DNA from: Hyphomicrobiales bacterium
GTDB lineage: Bacteria; Pseudomonadota; Alphaproteobacteria; Rhizobiales; Devosiaceae
Length of the DNA stretch: 23,869 nucleotides
Direction of reading: 5' to 3'
Assembly (NCBI GenBank): GCA_028290345.1
Contig: JAQGKB010000205.1
Location: forward strand, 1 to 23,869
Below, in pieces: positions 6,813-14,688 of the stretch (positions are counted from its first letter, which is position 1; every line of letters begins with the position of its first letter). The notes beneath the pieces are model-generated. The model worked only from the letters and a program-made list of their open reading frames with translations. It did not search any database and was not told the DNA's origin. A program made the position numbers and the translations under genes.

Positions 6813-7898
6813 CTAGTTGCCGGTAAGCGCCGCTGCGACCGTGTTGAAAAAAAGTGGCCGAAACGCTTCGATTCGGTCGTTGTCGCGCGAGGGATGCACC
6901 CGGTTGGTCAGTAACACCGCCACCAGCTTCTCCGCCGGAACCAGGCACATGGCCGTGCCGGTATGGCCGGTGTGCCCGAGCGCCTTGGGCGCCAGCAGGT
7001 CACCGTAGACCCTTGGGCTCGCCGGCAGCCAGCACAGCCCCCGCTGCGCACCGCGCTCGTCGGTCCAGGGCGAAGTAAAAAGGCGTGCGGCGGCCGGGCT
7101 CATGATGCGGACACCCTTGTGGGTGCCGCCCTGGAGCAGCATGCTTCCCAAATCTATAAGGTCCGCCGCCGAGCCGAAAAGTCCGGCATGAGCGGAGACC
7201 CCACCCATCTTCTGGGCGGTTTTGTCGTTGACCACCCCCCAGTCGGAGCTGCCACGCGCCTCGACATAATCGGTCGGCGGAATGCGGGGCTTCAGGCTCT
7301 CGGGCGGATTGTAGGTGATGGCCAAACCCATCGGCCCGAAGACGCGCTCCTTGAGCAGCGCATCAAGCGTCCTGCCGCTGGCGCGTTCGATGATCAGCGC
7401 CAGCAGAATGAAGTTTATGCTTGAATAGAGGAACAGGGAGCCCGGTGCGCCTGCGAGCGGCAAGGCCAGATAGGCGGGCAGCAATGTGTCCCAGCCCTTG
7501 TGCTCGTTATGGAGCCTGGGATTGGACTGAACCCCGGATGTATGGCTGACAATGTGGCGGATGCGGATAGCCGACTTGTCGCCCTGGGCGAATTCAGGCA
7601 GGAACCGACCCACTTGGTCATCCAGCGCCAAGAGCCCGTCCTCGATGCACAGCATCAGGGCAATCCCCGATATCGGCTTGGTGAGCGAGGCCAGGTCGAA
7701 CATGGCATCGACAGGCATGGGTCCGCGCGGTTCGGGGGCAGTCTGCTGCCGACCGGCGGCATGCTCGAAAATCATGTCTCCGTTGTGAGCAACCGCCGCC
7801 ACGGCGCCGGGAAACACCCCATCCTCCACGCCCTTATTCATCATCCATCGGACGCGGGCGAGGCGCGTTTCATCGACTGCGGAAGAAACCTGGTTCAT
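6813..7898 (-). CDS. Serine hydrolase, beta-lactamase class C / penicillin-binding fold
   Basis: The 361-residue protein has the complete class C-type catalytic set: S71-L-T-K74 (DLASLTKP), the Tyr motif at Y158-S-S (FLYSSINF), and H312-T-G314 (GHTGHTGTA). The segment IVSHTSGV at 116-123 is also typical. There is no signal peptide, so it should act in the cytoplasm. The family includes D-aminopeptidases, esterases and amide hydrolases; the actual substrate is not evident. Between a peptide-type ABC importer and a sugar-acid dehydratase, a role in cleaving an imported peptide- or ester-linked conjugate is plausible. The start follows the dppF stop by 91 bases. A 182-base spacer with no recognised gene separates it from the dehydratase gene. 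Confidence 0.9.
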   Translation of the reverse strand: MNQVSSAVDETRLARVRWMMNKGVEDGVFPGAVAAVAHNGDMIFEHAAGRQQTAPEPRGPMPVDAMFDLASLTKPISGIALMLCIEDGLLALDDQVGRFLPEFAQGDKSAIRIRHIVSHTSGVQSNPRLHNEHKGWDTLLPAYLALPLAGAPGSLFLYSSINFILLALIIERASGRTLDALLKERVFGPMGLAITYNPPESLKPRIPPTDYVEARGSSDWGVVNDKTAQKMGGVSAHAGLFGSAADLIDLGSMLLQGGTHKGVRIMSPAAARLFTSPWTDERGAQRGLCWLPASPRVYGDLLAPKALGHTGHTGTAMCLVPAEKLVAVLLTNRVHPSRDNDRIEAFRPLFFNTVAAALTGN

Positions 7899-7941
7899 CT
7901 GTATTTATCTTTCGACTGCTCCGAAGGCGGATCCGTTCACG

Positions 7942-7989
7942 ATCCAGCGCTGGAACGGCAAGCCAGCGGGAGTGGTGGGACGGTGATTT

Positions 7990-7995
<6 letters not shown>
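7942..7995 (-). other. 18-codon ORF overlapping the dppF stop, possible gene remnant
   Basis: The dppF stop overlaps a new ATG in the form GCATGAAAATC, the same 4-base overlap style used throughout this operon. The frame reads MKITVPPLPLACRSSAGS and stops. This may be the front end of a gene removed between dppF and the serine hydrolase, or pure chance. No Shine-Dalgarno decides it. Confidence 0.25.
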
Positions 7996-8981
<986 letters not shown>

Positions 8982-8985
<4 letters not shown>

Positions 8986-10019
8986 AGCTCTTCGGCCCTC
9001 CAGCATCGGCTCATATGCCCTGCATCGAGCGGGCGCAGATCCGGCGCCTCGAGCCGGCAACGCTTCACCGCATAGGTGCAGCGCGCGGCAAAGCTGCAGC
9101 CCTGCGGCAGGTTGGTGAGCGGGGGCACGAGGCCGGGAATGGCGCTCAGGCGGCGGCGGCTGCCGTCGCCGGCATGGTCGCGCGCGACATTGGGCACGCA
9201 GGCCATCAGGCCCTTGGTATAGGGGTGGCGGGGCTGGGCGAACAGGGTGCGGACCGGAGCTTCCTCCACCACCTTACCGGCATACATCACCACCACCTTC
9301 TGGGCGATCTCGGCGACGACGCCCAGGTTATGGGTGACGAACAGCACACTCATGCCGATCTCGGCCTGGAGCCGCCGCAACAGGTCGAGGATCTGCGCCT
9401 GGATAGTGACATCGAGCGCGGTGGTGGGCTCATCGGCGATCAGCAGCGAGGGGTTGCAGGCGAGCGCCAGAGCGATCATCACCCGCTGGCGCATGCCGCC
9501 CGACATCTCGTGCGGGTAGTCGTTCATGCGCCGGCCGGCCGCCGGGATCTCCACCAGCTCCAGCATGGTCTGTGCGCGCGCCCAGGCCTGCTGCCGCGAC
9601 ACCGGTTCGTGCAGGCGGATCATCTCGACGATCTGGTCGCCCACCGAGAACAGCGGGTTGAGGCTGGTCATCGGCTCCTGGAAGATCATGGCGATCTCGG
9701 CGCCGCGGATGTTCCGCATCTGCCGCTGGGACAGCGTTGCGAGATCGACACGACTGCCATCGCGTCGGCGATAGAGCATCGAGCCCGCGACCACCCGGCC
9801 CGGCCGGGCGACGAGGCCCAGCAGCGAAAGACTCGCCACTGACTTGCCCGAGCCGGATTCGCCCACCACCGCCAGCGTCTCCCCGCGGCCGATGCTGAAG
9901 GTCACGTCGTCGACGGCCTTCGCGACCACGCCGCGCATCTCGAAATGGGTCTTCAGACCCTTTACCTCGAGCAGCGGCTCGGCGGGGTGCACCACCGGGG
10001 CGACGGCAAGCGCGCTCAC
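8982..10019 (-). CDS. dppD: Peptide-type ABC transporter ATP-binding protein, DppD-like
   Basis: A 345-residue ATPase starting at GTG 10019, overlapping the dppC stop as GTGA. Motifs in order: Walker A GESGSGKS (53-60), Q-loop MIFQEPMTSLNP (111-122), signature MSGGMRQR (172-179), Walker B LLIADEPTTALD (192-203) and the switch His in LFVTHNLG (226-233). The C-terminal oligopeptide-ATPase domain has four cysteines (308, 314, 321, 339), the spacing associated with the iron-sulfur cluster reported in DppD-type subunits. It forms the ATP-hydrolysing heterodimer with DppF. No defects are seen. Confidence 0.94.
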
Positions 10020-10885
10020 ATCTGCCCCCTGAGCTTGGGGTCGAGCAGGTCGCGCAATCCATCACCGATCATCTGCAGCGACAGCACCGACAGGACGATG
10101 GCGAGGCCGGGGAACAGGATGGTCCAGTCGGCCTGGCCCACATATTGCCGGCCGGAGGCAATCATGGTGCCCCAAGTGGGAACTTCCGGGCTGACGCCGA
10201 CGCCGAGGAAGGATAGCGAAGCCTCCGCCAGCATGGCATGGGCAAAGATGAAGGTGCTCTGCACCAGGATTGGCGACGTCAAGTTGCGCAGCACATGCCT
10301 CAGGATGATTTTCCAGGCCGGCACGCCCAACGCCCTTGCCGCCTCGACAAAGGGCAGCTCGCGGATCACCAGCGTCGAGGCCCGCACGATGCGGGCGAGG
10401 CGCGGGGCATAAACGAGGCCGAGCGTGATGATGATGGTCAGCAGAGACGGGCCGAGCGCGGCGACGAGGGCGATGGCAAGCAGCACGTCAGGAAACGCCA
10501 TCAGCGCATCGATGATCCGCGCGAGCGGGGTATCGAGCCGGCGGAAGAACCCGGCGAGAAGCCCCAGCACGAGGCCAAGCACCGTGGCGATGGCGACGAC
10601 GCACGCACCCACGAGCAGCGACAGCCTTCCGGCATAGAGCGTGCGGCTGAAGATATCGCGGCCGAACTCGTCCGTGCCGAAGAACCAGATCGGCCCGGGC
10701 GGCGTGAGGCGGTGGACCACCGAGAGCTTGCCGGGCGGGATCGGGGCAATGAGTGGGGCAAAGATCGCCAGCAGGGCGATGACCACGATGATGACGAGCC
10801 CGATCATCGCCGTGGGGCGCCGCAGCAGCAGCGCCAGCACGCCGGGCTGGGTCACGAGCGCCGATGGCGTGGCGGGGGCGTTCAA
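10016..10885 (-). CDS. dppC: Peptide-type ABC transporter permease, DppC-like
   Basis: A 289-residue inner-membrane protein with about six membrane segments and the DppC/OppC N-terminal domain (FGTDEFGRDIFSRTLYAGR near 68-86). The cytoplasmic EAA loop reads EAARALGVPAWKIILRHVLRN, which docks onto the ATPases. The start codon is TTG at 10885, overlapping the dppB stop as TTGA, so translation probably depends on coupling to dppB. It forms the translocation channel with DppB. Length and motifs are complete. Confidence 0.93.
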   Translation of the reverse strand: MNAPATPSALVTQPGVLALLLRRPTAMIGLVIIVVIALLAIFAPLIAPIPPGKLSVVHRLTPPGPIWFFGTDEFGRDIFSRTLYAGRLSLLVGACVVAIATVLGLVLGLLAGFFRRLDTPLARIIDALMAFPDVLLAIALVAALGPSLLTIIITLGLVYAPRLARIVRASTLVIRELPFVEAARALGVPAWKIILRHVLRNLTSPILVQSTFIFAHAMLAEASLSFLGVGVSPEVPTWGTMIASGRQYVGQADWTILFPGLAIVLSVLSLQMIGDGLRDLLDPKLRGQM

Positions 10886-11823
10886 TAGCGCACCCTCCGG
10901 TCGATGATGACGTACAGGACGTCGATCAGGAAATTGATCAGCACATAGAGCCCGGTGATCACCAGCAGAGCACCCTGGATCACCGGATAGTCGCGGCGCA
11001 GCACGGCCGAGACCACGAGGTTGCCGATGCCGGGCAGGCCGAACACCGTCTCGATCACCACGGCGCCCGAAACCAGCAGCGCCACGGTCAGGCCCAGCAC
11101 GGTGACGATCGGGATCAGGGCGTTCTTAAAAGCATGGCGCATCACCACGCGGAACTCACCCATGCCCTTGGAGCGAGCGGTGCGGATGTAGTCGTCATTG
11201 AGCACGTCGAGCATGCTGGACCGCGTGAAGCGGATGATGAGCGAGGAGCTGAGCAGGCCGAGCGTAAAGGCGGGCAGCAGCAGGTGGTGCACCCGGTCGA
11301 GAAAATTCGCACCGGGGCCGCCATAACCGGCAACCGGCACGATGCCGAGGCGCACCGAGAAGAACTGGATGAAGAGCAGCGCCAGCCAGAAGCTCGGAAT
11401 GCTGGCTGAGAGCATGGCGAGCGCCACCACCCCCTGGTCGAACAGCGAGCCGCGCTTATAGGCAGCGAACACGCCGATTGGGATGGCGATGAGGCTCGCG
11501 ATGGCCAGCGACAGCATGGCGAGGAGGAACGTCGGCTCGGTCCGTTCGAGAATGGCGGTGAGCACCGGCCGGTTGAGAAAGATCGACTGGCCGAGGTCGC
11601 CGCGCACAATCTGCCCCAGCGCCTGTACATATTGCACGAACAGCGGCTGATCGAGCCCCCATTGATGGCGCAACGCAATGATGTCCGCCGGGGTCGCGTC
11701 CGGGCCGAGCATCACCGCGGCCGGATCGCCCGGCGCCAGCCGCACGATGAGGATCACCACGGTGACGGCGATGAACATCACCACCACCATGCCGATCGCA
11801 CGTTCGACAAGGTACCTAGCCAC
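10882..11823 (-). CDS. dppB: Peptide-type ABC transporter permease, DppB-like
   Basis: A 313-residue permease with the characteristic N-terminal helix MARYLVERAIGMVVVMF, about six membrane segments and the DppB signature near the end (SGAVVIETVFGLPGIGNL). The start is GTG 11823. Its Shine-Dalgarno AAGGAG belongs to the leader repeat and stands about 11 bases away, because the SBP gene normally in front has been lost here. The last bases of such a gene (GAG-CAA-TAA-like) are still visible at 11829-11837. The first 32 codons are duplicated in inverted orientation at 2463-2559. This is the first gene of dppBCDF in the present arrangement. Confidence 0.94.
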   Translation of the reverse strand: MARYLVERAIGMVVVMFIAVTVVILIVRLAPGDPAAVMLGPDATPADIIALRHQWGLDQPLFVQYVQALGQIVRGDLGQSIFLNRPVLTAILERTEPTFLLAMLSLAIASLIAIPIGVFAAYKRGSLFDQGVVALAMLSASIPSFWLALLFIQFFSVRLGIVPVAGYGGPGANFLDRVHHLLLPAFTLGLLSSSLIIRFTRSSMLDVLNDDYIRTARSKGMGEFRVVMRHAFKNALIPIVTVLGLTVALLVSGAVVIETVFGLPGIGNLVVSAVLRRDYPVIQGALLVITGLYVLINFLIDVLYVIIDRRVRY

Positions 11824-11831
11824 AGGTGTTA
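11727..11831 (-). repeat. Right arm of inverted repeat: SBP stop plus dppB 5' end
   Basis: Reverse complement of 2455-2559, with 9 differences in 105 bases. The leftmost matching base is 11727, after which the intact dppB gene continues while the left copy breaks into other sequence. It is contiguous with the right leader copy, whereas in the left copy the whole SBP gene and the 46-codon ORF lie between the two repeated blocks. Confidence 0.9.
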
Positions 11832-11835
11832 TTGC

Positions 11836-12022
11836 TCCTTGGCGGGCGTGTCGCCCAAAGCTCGACGGGGCGATGGGAATGGCCGCGCCGATCCTTGTTT
11901 AAGGTAGGATGTAAAAGTTCGCAACACATTCTGCCCCGGATATACCGCAATTCCGCAAAAAAAATGTAATAAACCTACATGCCCAAGTGGATGGACACCA
12001 GGTCGTGCCTGGAGACACAAGT
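11836..12022 (-). promoter_or_regulatory. Leader repeat, right copy; presumed promoter region of dppBCDF
   Basis: This is the inverted copy of 521-710 and reads toward dppB. It keeps the same conserved blocks (ATGTAGGTTTATTACA, a stretch through TGTTGCGAACTTTTACATC, TACCTTAAACAAGGAT, GTCGAGCTTTGGGCGACAC) and ends in the ribosome-binding site GCCAAGGAG. It stops being similar to the left copy at about 12022, exactly where the LuxR-type fragment begins on the other strand. The block-wise conservation, with drift between blocks, suggests selected regulatory sites. Promoter function is inferred. Confidence 0.65.
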
Positions 12023-12223
12023 ACCCCTCGGGAGTGTGAAGTTGGCAATGCCGTGATCATGGGCTTGAGCAACAAGGAGATCGGACGCGATCTGAGAGTG
12101 AGCCCGCGCACGGCGGAAGTCCACCGGGCACGAATTATGACCAAACCAACGTTCGTCGCCTCCGAGGCACGGCCGTTGCTCGTGCCTCGGGAGGGCATCG
12201 CGCGTCAGCGCGGCGCGATGTAG
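12023..12223 (+). pseudogene. LuxR/FixJ-type response regulator, HTH fragment
   Basis: From 12023 the frame reads TPRECEV, then GLSNKEIGRDLRVSPRTAEV and HRARIMTK up to about 12145. This is the DNA-binding domain of a FixJ/NarL-type regulator with its scaffold and recognition helices. The receiver domain that should precede it is absent; the leader repeat begins instead. After MTK the family sequence is lost and the frame runs on to TAG at 12221-12223. An in-frame ATG upstream at 11987 lies inside the leader repeat and is probably incidental. The piece appears to have been cut when the leader copy was placed here. A stand-alone HTH of this size could in principle still bind DNA but lacks the usual C-terminal helix. 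Confidence 0.65.
12159..12194. terminator. Strong hairpin without T-run
   Basis: CCTCCGAGGCACG pairs with CGTGCCTCGG(G)AGG around a 9-base loop, with one bulged G. It lies inside the tail of the LuxR fragment. A relic terminator or attenuator is possible. No poly-T follows on either strand. Confidence 0.45.
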
Positions 12224-12350
12224 ACGCTGCCCTTGGGCGCGTCGTGCCGGTTTGCCATCTCCTGCGAGCTGGGGAGACGAGGAAGGTGGGCGCCACCACA
12301 GCCAGGTAGTCGGAGACCGGCGCCGGGAGCTTGTTCGGGTCGTTTCGTCA
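12205..12350 (-). other. Short, probably degraded reading frame of unknown family
   Basis: An ATG at 12350 starts a 48-codon frame beginning MTKRPEQAPGAG and ending GSVYIAPR before TGA. One base over, the same DNA reads NDPNKLPAPVSDYLAVVAPT, which looks more protein-like in the middle. This suggests an old gene with frameshifts. I cannot name a family. A palindrome-rich, promoter-like stretch directly precedes it. Confidence 0.25.
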
Positions 12351-12382
12351 TAGGATACCTATGTCCATTGTCCAAATGGACC
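12349..12382. promoter_or_regulatory. Adjacent palindromes, candidate operator
   Basis: CATAGG-ATA-CCTATG (12349-12363) overlaps the next palindrome, GTCCAT-8-ATGGAC (12363-12382), which contains TTGTCCAA. TTGTnnnA-type half-sites are reminiscent of GntR-family operators. The site overlaps the ATG of the degraded frame at 12350, suggesting a former repressor site. No GntR gene is in the window. Confidence 0.4.
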
Positions 12383-12479
12383 GGGAACATCCTGGACGTG
12401 CAACAGGCCGAGAGCTCTCGTGAGAGCCGAACGGGGGCACGCGCCTGTTGATCTGGCGCCGAGCGGGACAGCAACGAGC

Positions 12480-12926
12480 TTAGGCTGGTACCAGCATAGC
12501 GACCCGCATGATGCCGACCACTTTGCTTATGTTAGTTCCCTGGTCACTCTTACCCTTGCCGCAGGTGTAGGCCCCGCCCTCTTTGACAACGTATGCTGGT
12601 ATTCCCGCCTTTTGAATTTTGAACTCGCCACGCAGGATGTAGCAAAACATGTCCATATCCATGAGCGGTTGGTTCGCAGGATCAACAGCTCCTGGCTGGT
12701 AGACGGCATCGCCGATTTTGACGCTCTTGTAAGCGGCAATCTGAGACTCGACCTCACCAACGTCCACCCACCGAATACCAGGGCTGAGTTCCTTGCCATC
12801 ATTTGGGCCGTATTCTGGAACCTGCGCCCCGACAGGGGTCGCCAAAGCCAACAATGGGGTAGCTGCCGCTGCCGCTAGGCCGAGCGAACCGAGGGACAAT
12901 GCAGACCTGCGATTGATAGTCGTCAT
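12480..12926 (-). CDS. Exported cupin-like protein
   Basis: The 148-residue protein has a strong Shine-Dalgarno (AAGGAGG) seven bases before the ATG. Residues 6-7 of NRRSALSLGSLGLAAAAA form a twin-arginine-like signal, with cleavage likely near GAQ at 33-35. The mature part is small and beta-rich, with MDMFCYILRGEFKIQK and YVVKEGGAYTCGKG. This suggests a cupin barrel lacking the usual His-rich metal motif, so binding rather than catalysis is possible. A short protein of this type would act in the periplasm. It has no obvious partner in the window, and both flanks hold degraded genes. The cupin assignment is moderate; the export signal is clear. Confidence 0.7.
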   Translation of the reverse strand: MTTINRRSALSLGSLGLAAAAATPLLALATPVGAQVPEYGPNDGKELSPGIRWVDVGEVESQIAAYKSVKIGDAVYQPGAVDPANQPLMDMDMFCYILRGEFKIQKAGIPAYVVKEGGAYTCGKGKSDQGTNISKVVGIMRVAMLVPA

Positions 12927-12986
12927 GGGTTCCTCCTTTTTGAGCAGTGCTGTTGAAAGGACGCGCGCAAGTAGCCCATACCCTAG

Positions 12987-13202
12987 TCATCTCGATGTCA
13001 ACGCAATTGGACGAGTGGCACGGAGCATGTAACGCGCTATCGATGCTGCACCGATATTCCCGCCGCTCGATCCCAGGACTTCGAAGCGGATCTTCTGCGT
13101 CGTGGTGGACACAGAAATAGTTGTGCGGATCTCCCGGCCCGATAGGCTGAAGGGCCAGAGCGGGGACCGAAGGTGCCGCTGCCATAACGTATCCTCAGGC
13201 AT
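12987..13202 (-). pseudogene. Possible N-terminal fragment of an SGNH/GDSL-type hydrolase
   Basis: A 71-codon frame contains PFSLSGREIRTTISVSTTT, then QKIRFEVLG and NIGAASIAR. This resembles the N-terminal beta-domain of some secreted SGNH hydrolases, where a repeated Thr/Val strand and an IGAA block precede the catalytic GDS motif. No catalytic region follows, so any such gene is truncated. An alternative frame on the same strand starts at 13185 behind GAGGA and overlaps the cupin gene, and it resembles nothing. The call is weak and rests on pattern memory only. Confidence 0.25.
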
Positions 13203-13220
13203 CCAGGCGTTGTCTCCTCG

Positions 13221-14420
13221 TCAGTGGCTTTGCAGTGGCCCGTTTCGAGGACCGGCGAGGGTTGCGAGCAGGGCTGAACCCGTCAGCAGAGCGGCGCCGA
13301 GGACGAATGGGCTCCGCCAGCCGGCGGCGTCGAAGAGCAGGCCGCCAATCGAAGCGCCGAAAGTAATGGCGAACTGGATGAGGGCGACTTGAAGCCCGCC
13401 GCCAGCTTCGAGGTCGTTCGGGATGACCCTCGTCATCCAGGTGTTCCAGGCGACGGGTATCGGGTTGGCGAGGAAGCCCCAAAGCACAAGCAGGCCAGCG
13501 GTTGCGATTGGCAGGTGGCCGAACGCGAGCAGCAGAACGGCGATGAGCGCCATCAGACCCGGAAGGCCGATCACCACTGCGGTGAGGTGCGCCCGCAGCA
13601 CGAAGCCGACGGCGACCGTCCCAACCAGGCCCGCGATACCGAGGCCGAGCAGCACCAGCGAAAGACTGTTCACCTCAAGGCCTGTCGCGCCTTCGAGGAA
13701 CGGTCGCAGATAGGTCGACAGCGAGAACTGGCCCATGAAGGCCAAAGTCGTCGCGGCCATACCGATGGCGAAGATGCGGTTGCGCAGCAGGCCGAACATC
13801 TGGGTGACCGACACGTCGCGACCGGCCGGCATTCTGGGCAGCACCATCATTTGCCAGGCCAGGCCGGCAATGCCGATGGGCACCACGATGAAGAAGGCAC
13901 CGCGCCATCCAATCAGGCCACCAAGGAAGCTGCCGAGCGGCGCAGCGATCACGGAGGCGAAGGCCGTACCGCCCTGCAGCATGGCAATGGCCTTCGGCAG
14001 GTCCGGGCCGGACACCAGGCGTGCGAGGATCGCCGTGGACAGGGACCAGAAGCCTCCGATCGAGATGCCGATCAGGGCCCGGCCAATCATGAAGACGAGG
14101 TAGTTCGGTGCGAACGTCACGGCGAGGCCCGAGACGATCAGCACGCCGGTATAGAATAGGACGGCCGTGCGTCGATCCAGTTTCGAGAGCAGCGAATTGC
14201 CGAAGAGGCTGGTCACCACCGCGAAGAGCCCAGAGATCGAAATCGCCTGGCCAGCCTGTCCCTCGGTGATAGCGAGCTCACGGGCGATCGGGGTCAGCAG
14301 GCTGACCGGCATGAACTCGGAGGCCACCAGCACGAAGGTGAGCAGCGAAAGGCAGGTAACCGCTGCCCATGGCGTCCCGCGAGCGGCCGAAGCAATCTGG
14401 TCCGGAGATTCAGTGGCCAT
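13221..14420 (-). CDS. MFS efflux transporter, NepI-like
   Basis: A 399-residue, 12-helix transporter. The start at ATG 14420 is chosen because family homology begins just after it and the upstream part of the frame is the tail of a broken cupin gene read out of frame. The sequence closely follows E. coli NepI (purine ribonucleoside efflux): EFMPVSLLTPIARELAITEG in helix 1, then DRR in the helix 2-3 loop, IGRALIGISIGGFWSLS, and IAAPLGSFLGGLIGWR. It probably exports a nucleoside, sugar or related metabolite by proton antiport across the inner membrane. It is divergent from the LysR gene at 14689, its likely regulator. The upstream cupin stop overlaps its start by about 11 bases, so it was once coupled to an intact cupin gene. 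Confidence 0.88.
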   Translation of the reverse strand: MATESPDQIASAARGTPWAAVTCLSLLTFVLVASEFMPVSLLTPIARELAITEGQAGQAISISGLFAVVTSLFGNSLLSKLDRRTAVLFYTGVLIVSGLAVTFAPNYLVFMIGRALIGISIGGFWSLSTAILARLVSGPDLPKAIAMLQGGTAFASVIAAPLGSFLGGLIGWRGAFFIVVPIGIAGLAWQMMVLPRMPAGRDVSVTQMFGLLRNRIFAIGMAATTLAFMGQFSLSTYLRPFLEGATGLEVNSLSLVLLGLGIAGLVGTVAVGFVLRAHLTAVVIGLPGLMALIAVLLLAFGHLPIATAGLLVLWGFLANPIPVAWNTWMTRVIPNDLEAGGGLQVALIQFAITFGASIGGLLFDAAGWRSPFVLGAALLTGSALLATLAGPRNGPLQSH

Positions 14421-14569
14421 ACTGCTCGTCACTGACCTTCTCCATCCATTCGACAATCTTGCCGTCCAGCCGCGAAGGGATTGAACAGCGGATCGATCCG
14501 CACCGTGCCAGTGAACCAGTCGGTCGGACCCCTTCCTGAGGGCTTCGAGCCTGCTCGTGTGATGTCCAT
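14410..14569 (-). pseudogene. Cupin ((R)-mandelonitrile lyase-like family) with internal deletion
   Basis: An ATG at 14569 behind AGGAGA starts MDITRAGSKPSGRGPTDWFT and continues GTVRIDPLF, the conserved N-terminus of this small Mn-cupin family. After about 29 residues the similarity stops. In another frame the next bases read LDGKIVEWMEKVSDEQYGH and stop at 14412-14410, which is the conserved C-terminus. The middle, roughly 80 codons holding the metal-binding His residues, is gone, and the two ends are out of frame. As it stands the ATG encodes a 46-residue peptide ending at TGA 14431-14429, eight bases before the MFS start, and could still act as a coupling leader. Confidence 0.8.
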
Positions 14570-14622
14570 CGTCTCTCCTAAGCCAATGCGGCTTCTTCAC
14601 TGCTCATCGGTTGCACGAGGAT

Positions 14623-14673
14623 ATAGCCGCAGCCGCTGGCCGTGATTAGATGGTGTAATTCGGATGCGGCTAT
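14623..14673. promoter_or_regulatory. Inverted repeat in the divergent lysR-cupin/MFS promoter
   Basis: ATAGCCGCA at 14623-14631 is mirrored exactly by TGCGGCTAT at 14665-14673, with 33 bases between centres' inner edges. It sits between the lysR start (14689) and the cupin/MFS transcript start region. A LysR tetramer contacting both half-sites would be the standard arrangement. T-rich and A-rich sequence (GTGATTAGATGGTGTAATTC) lies between the arms. Confidence 0.55.
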
Positions 14674-14688
14674 GAGAAAGATTCACAA

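Noticed and set aside
12799..13185. 128-codon minus-strand frame with a GAGGA site before its ATG
   Set aside because: It overlaps most of the signal-peptide region of the well-supported cupin-like gene in another frame and has low-complexity, Cys/Pro/Arg-rich composition.
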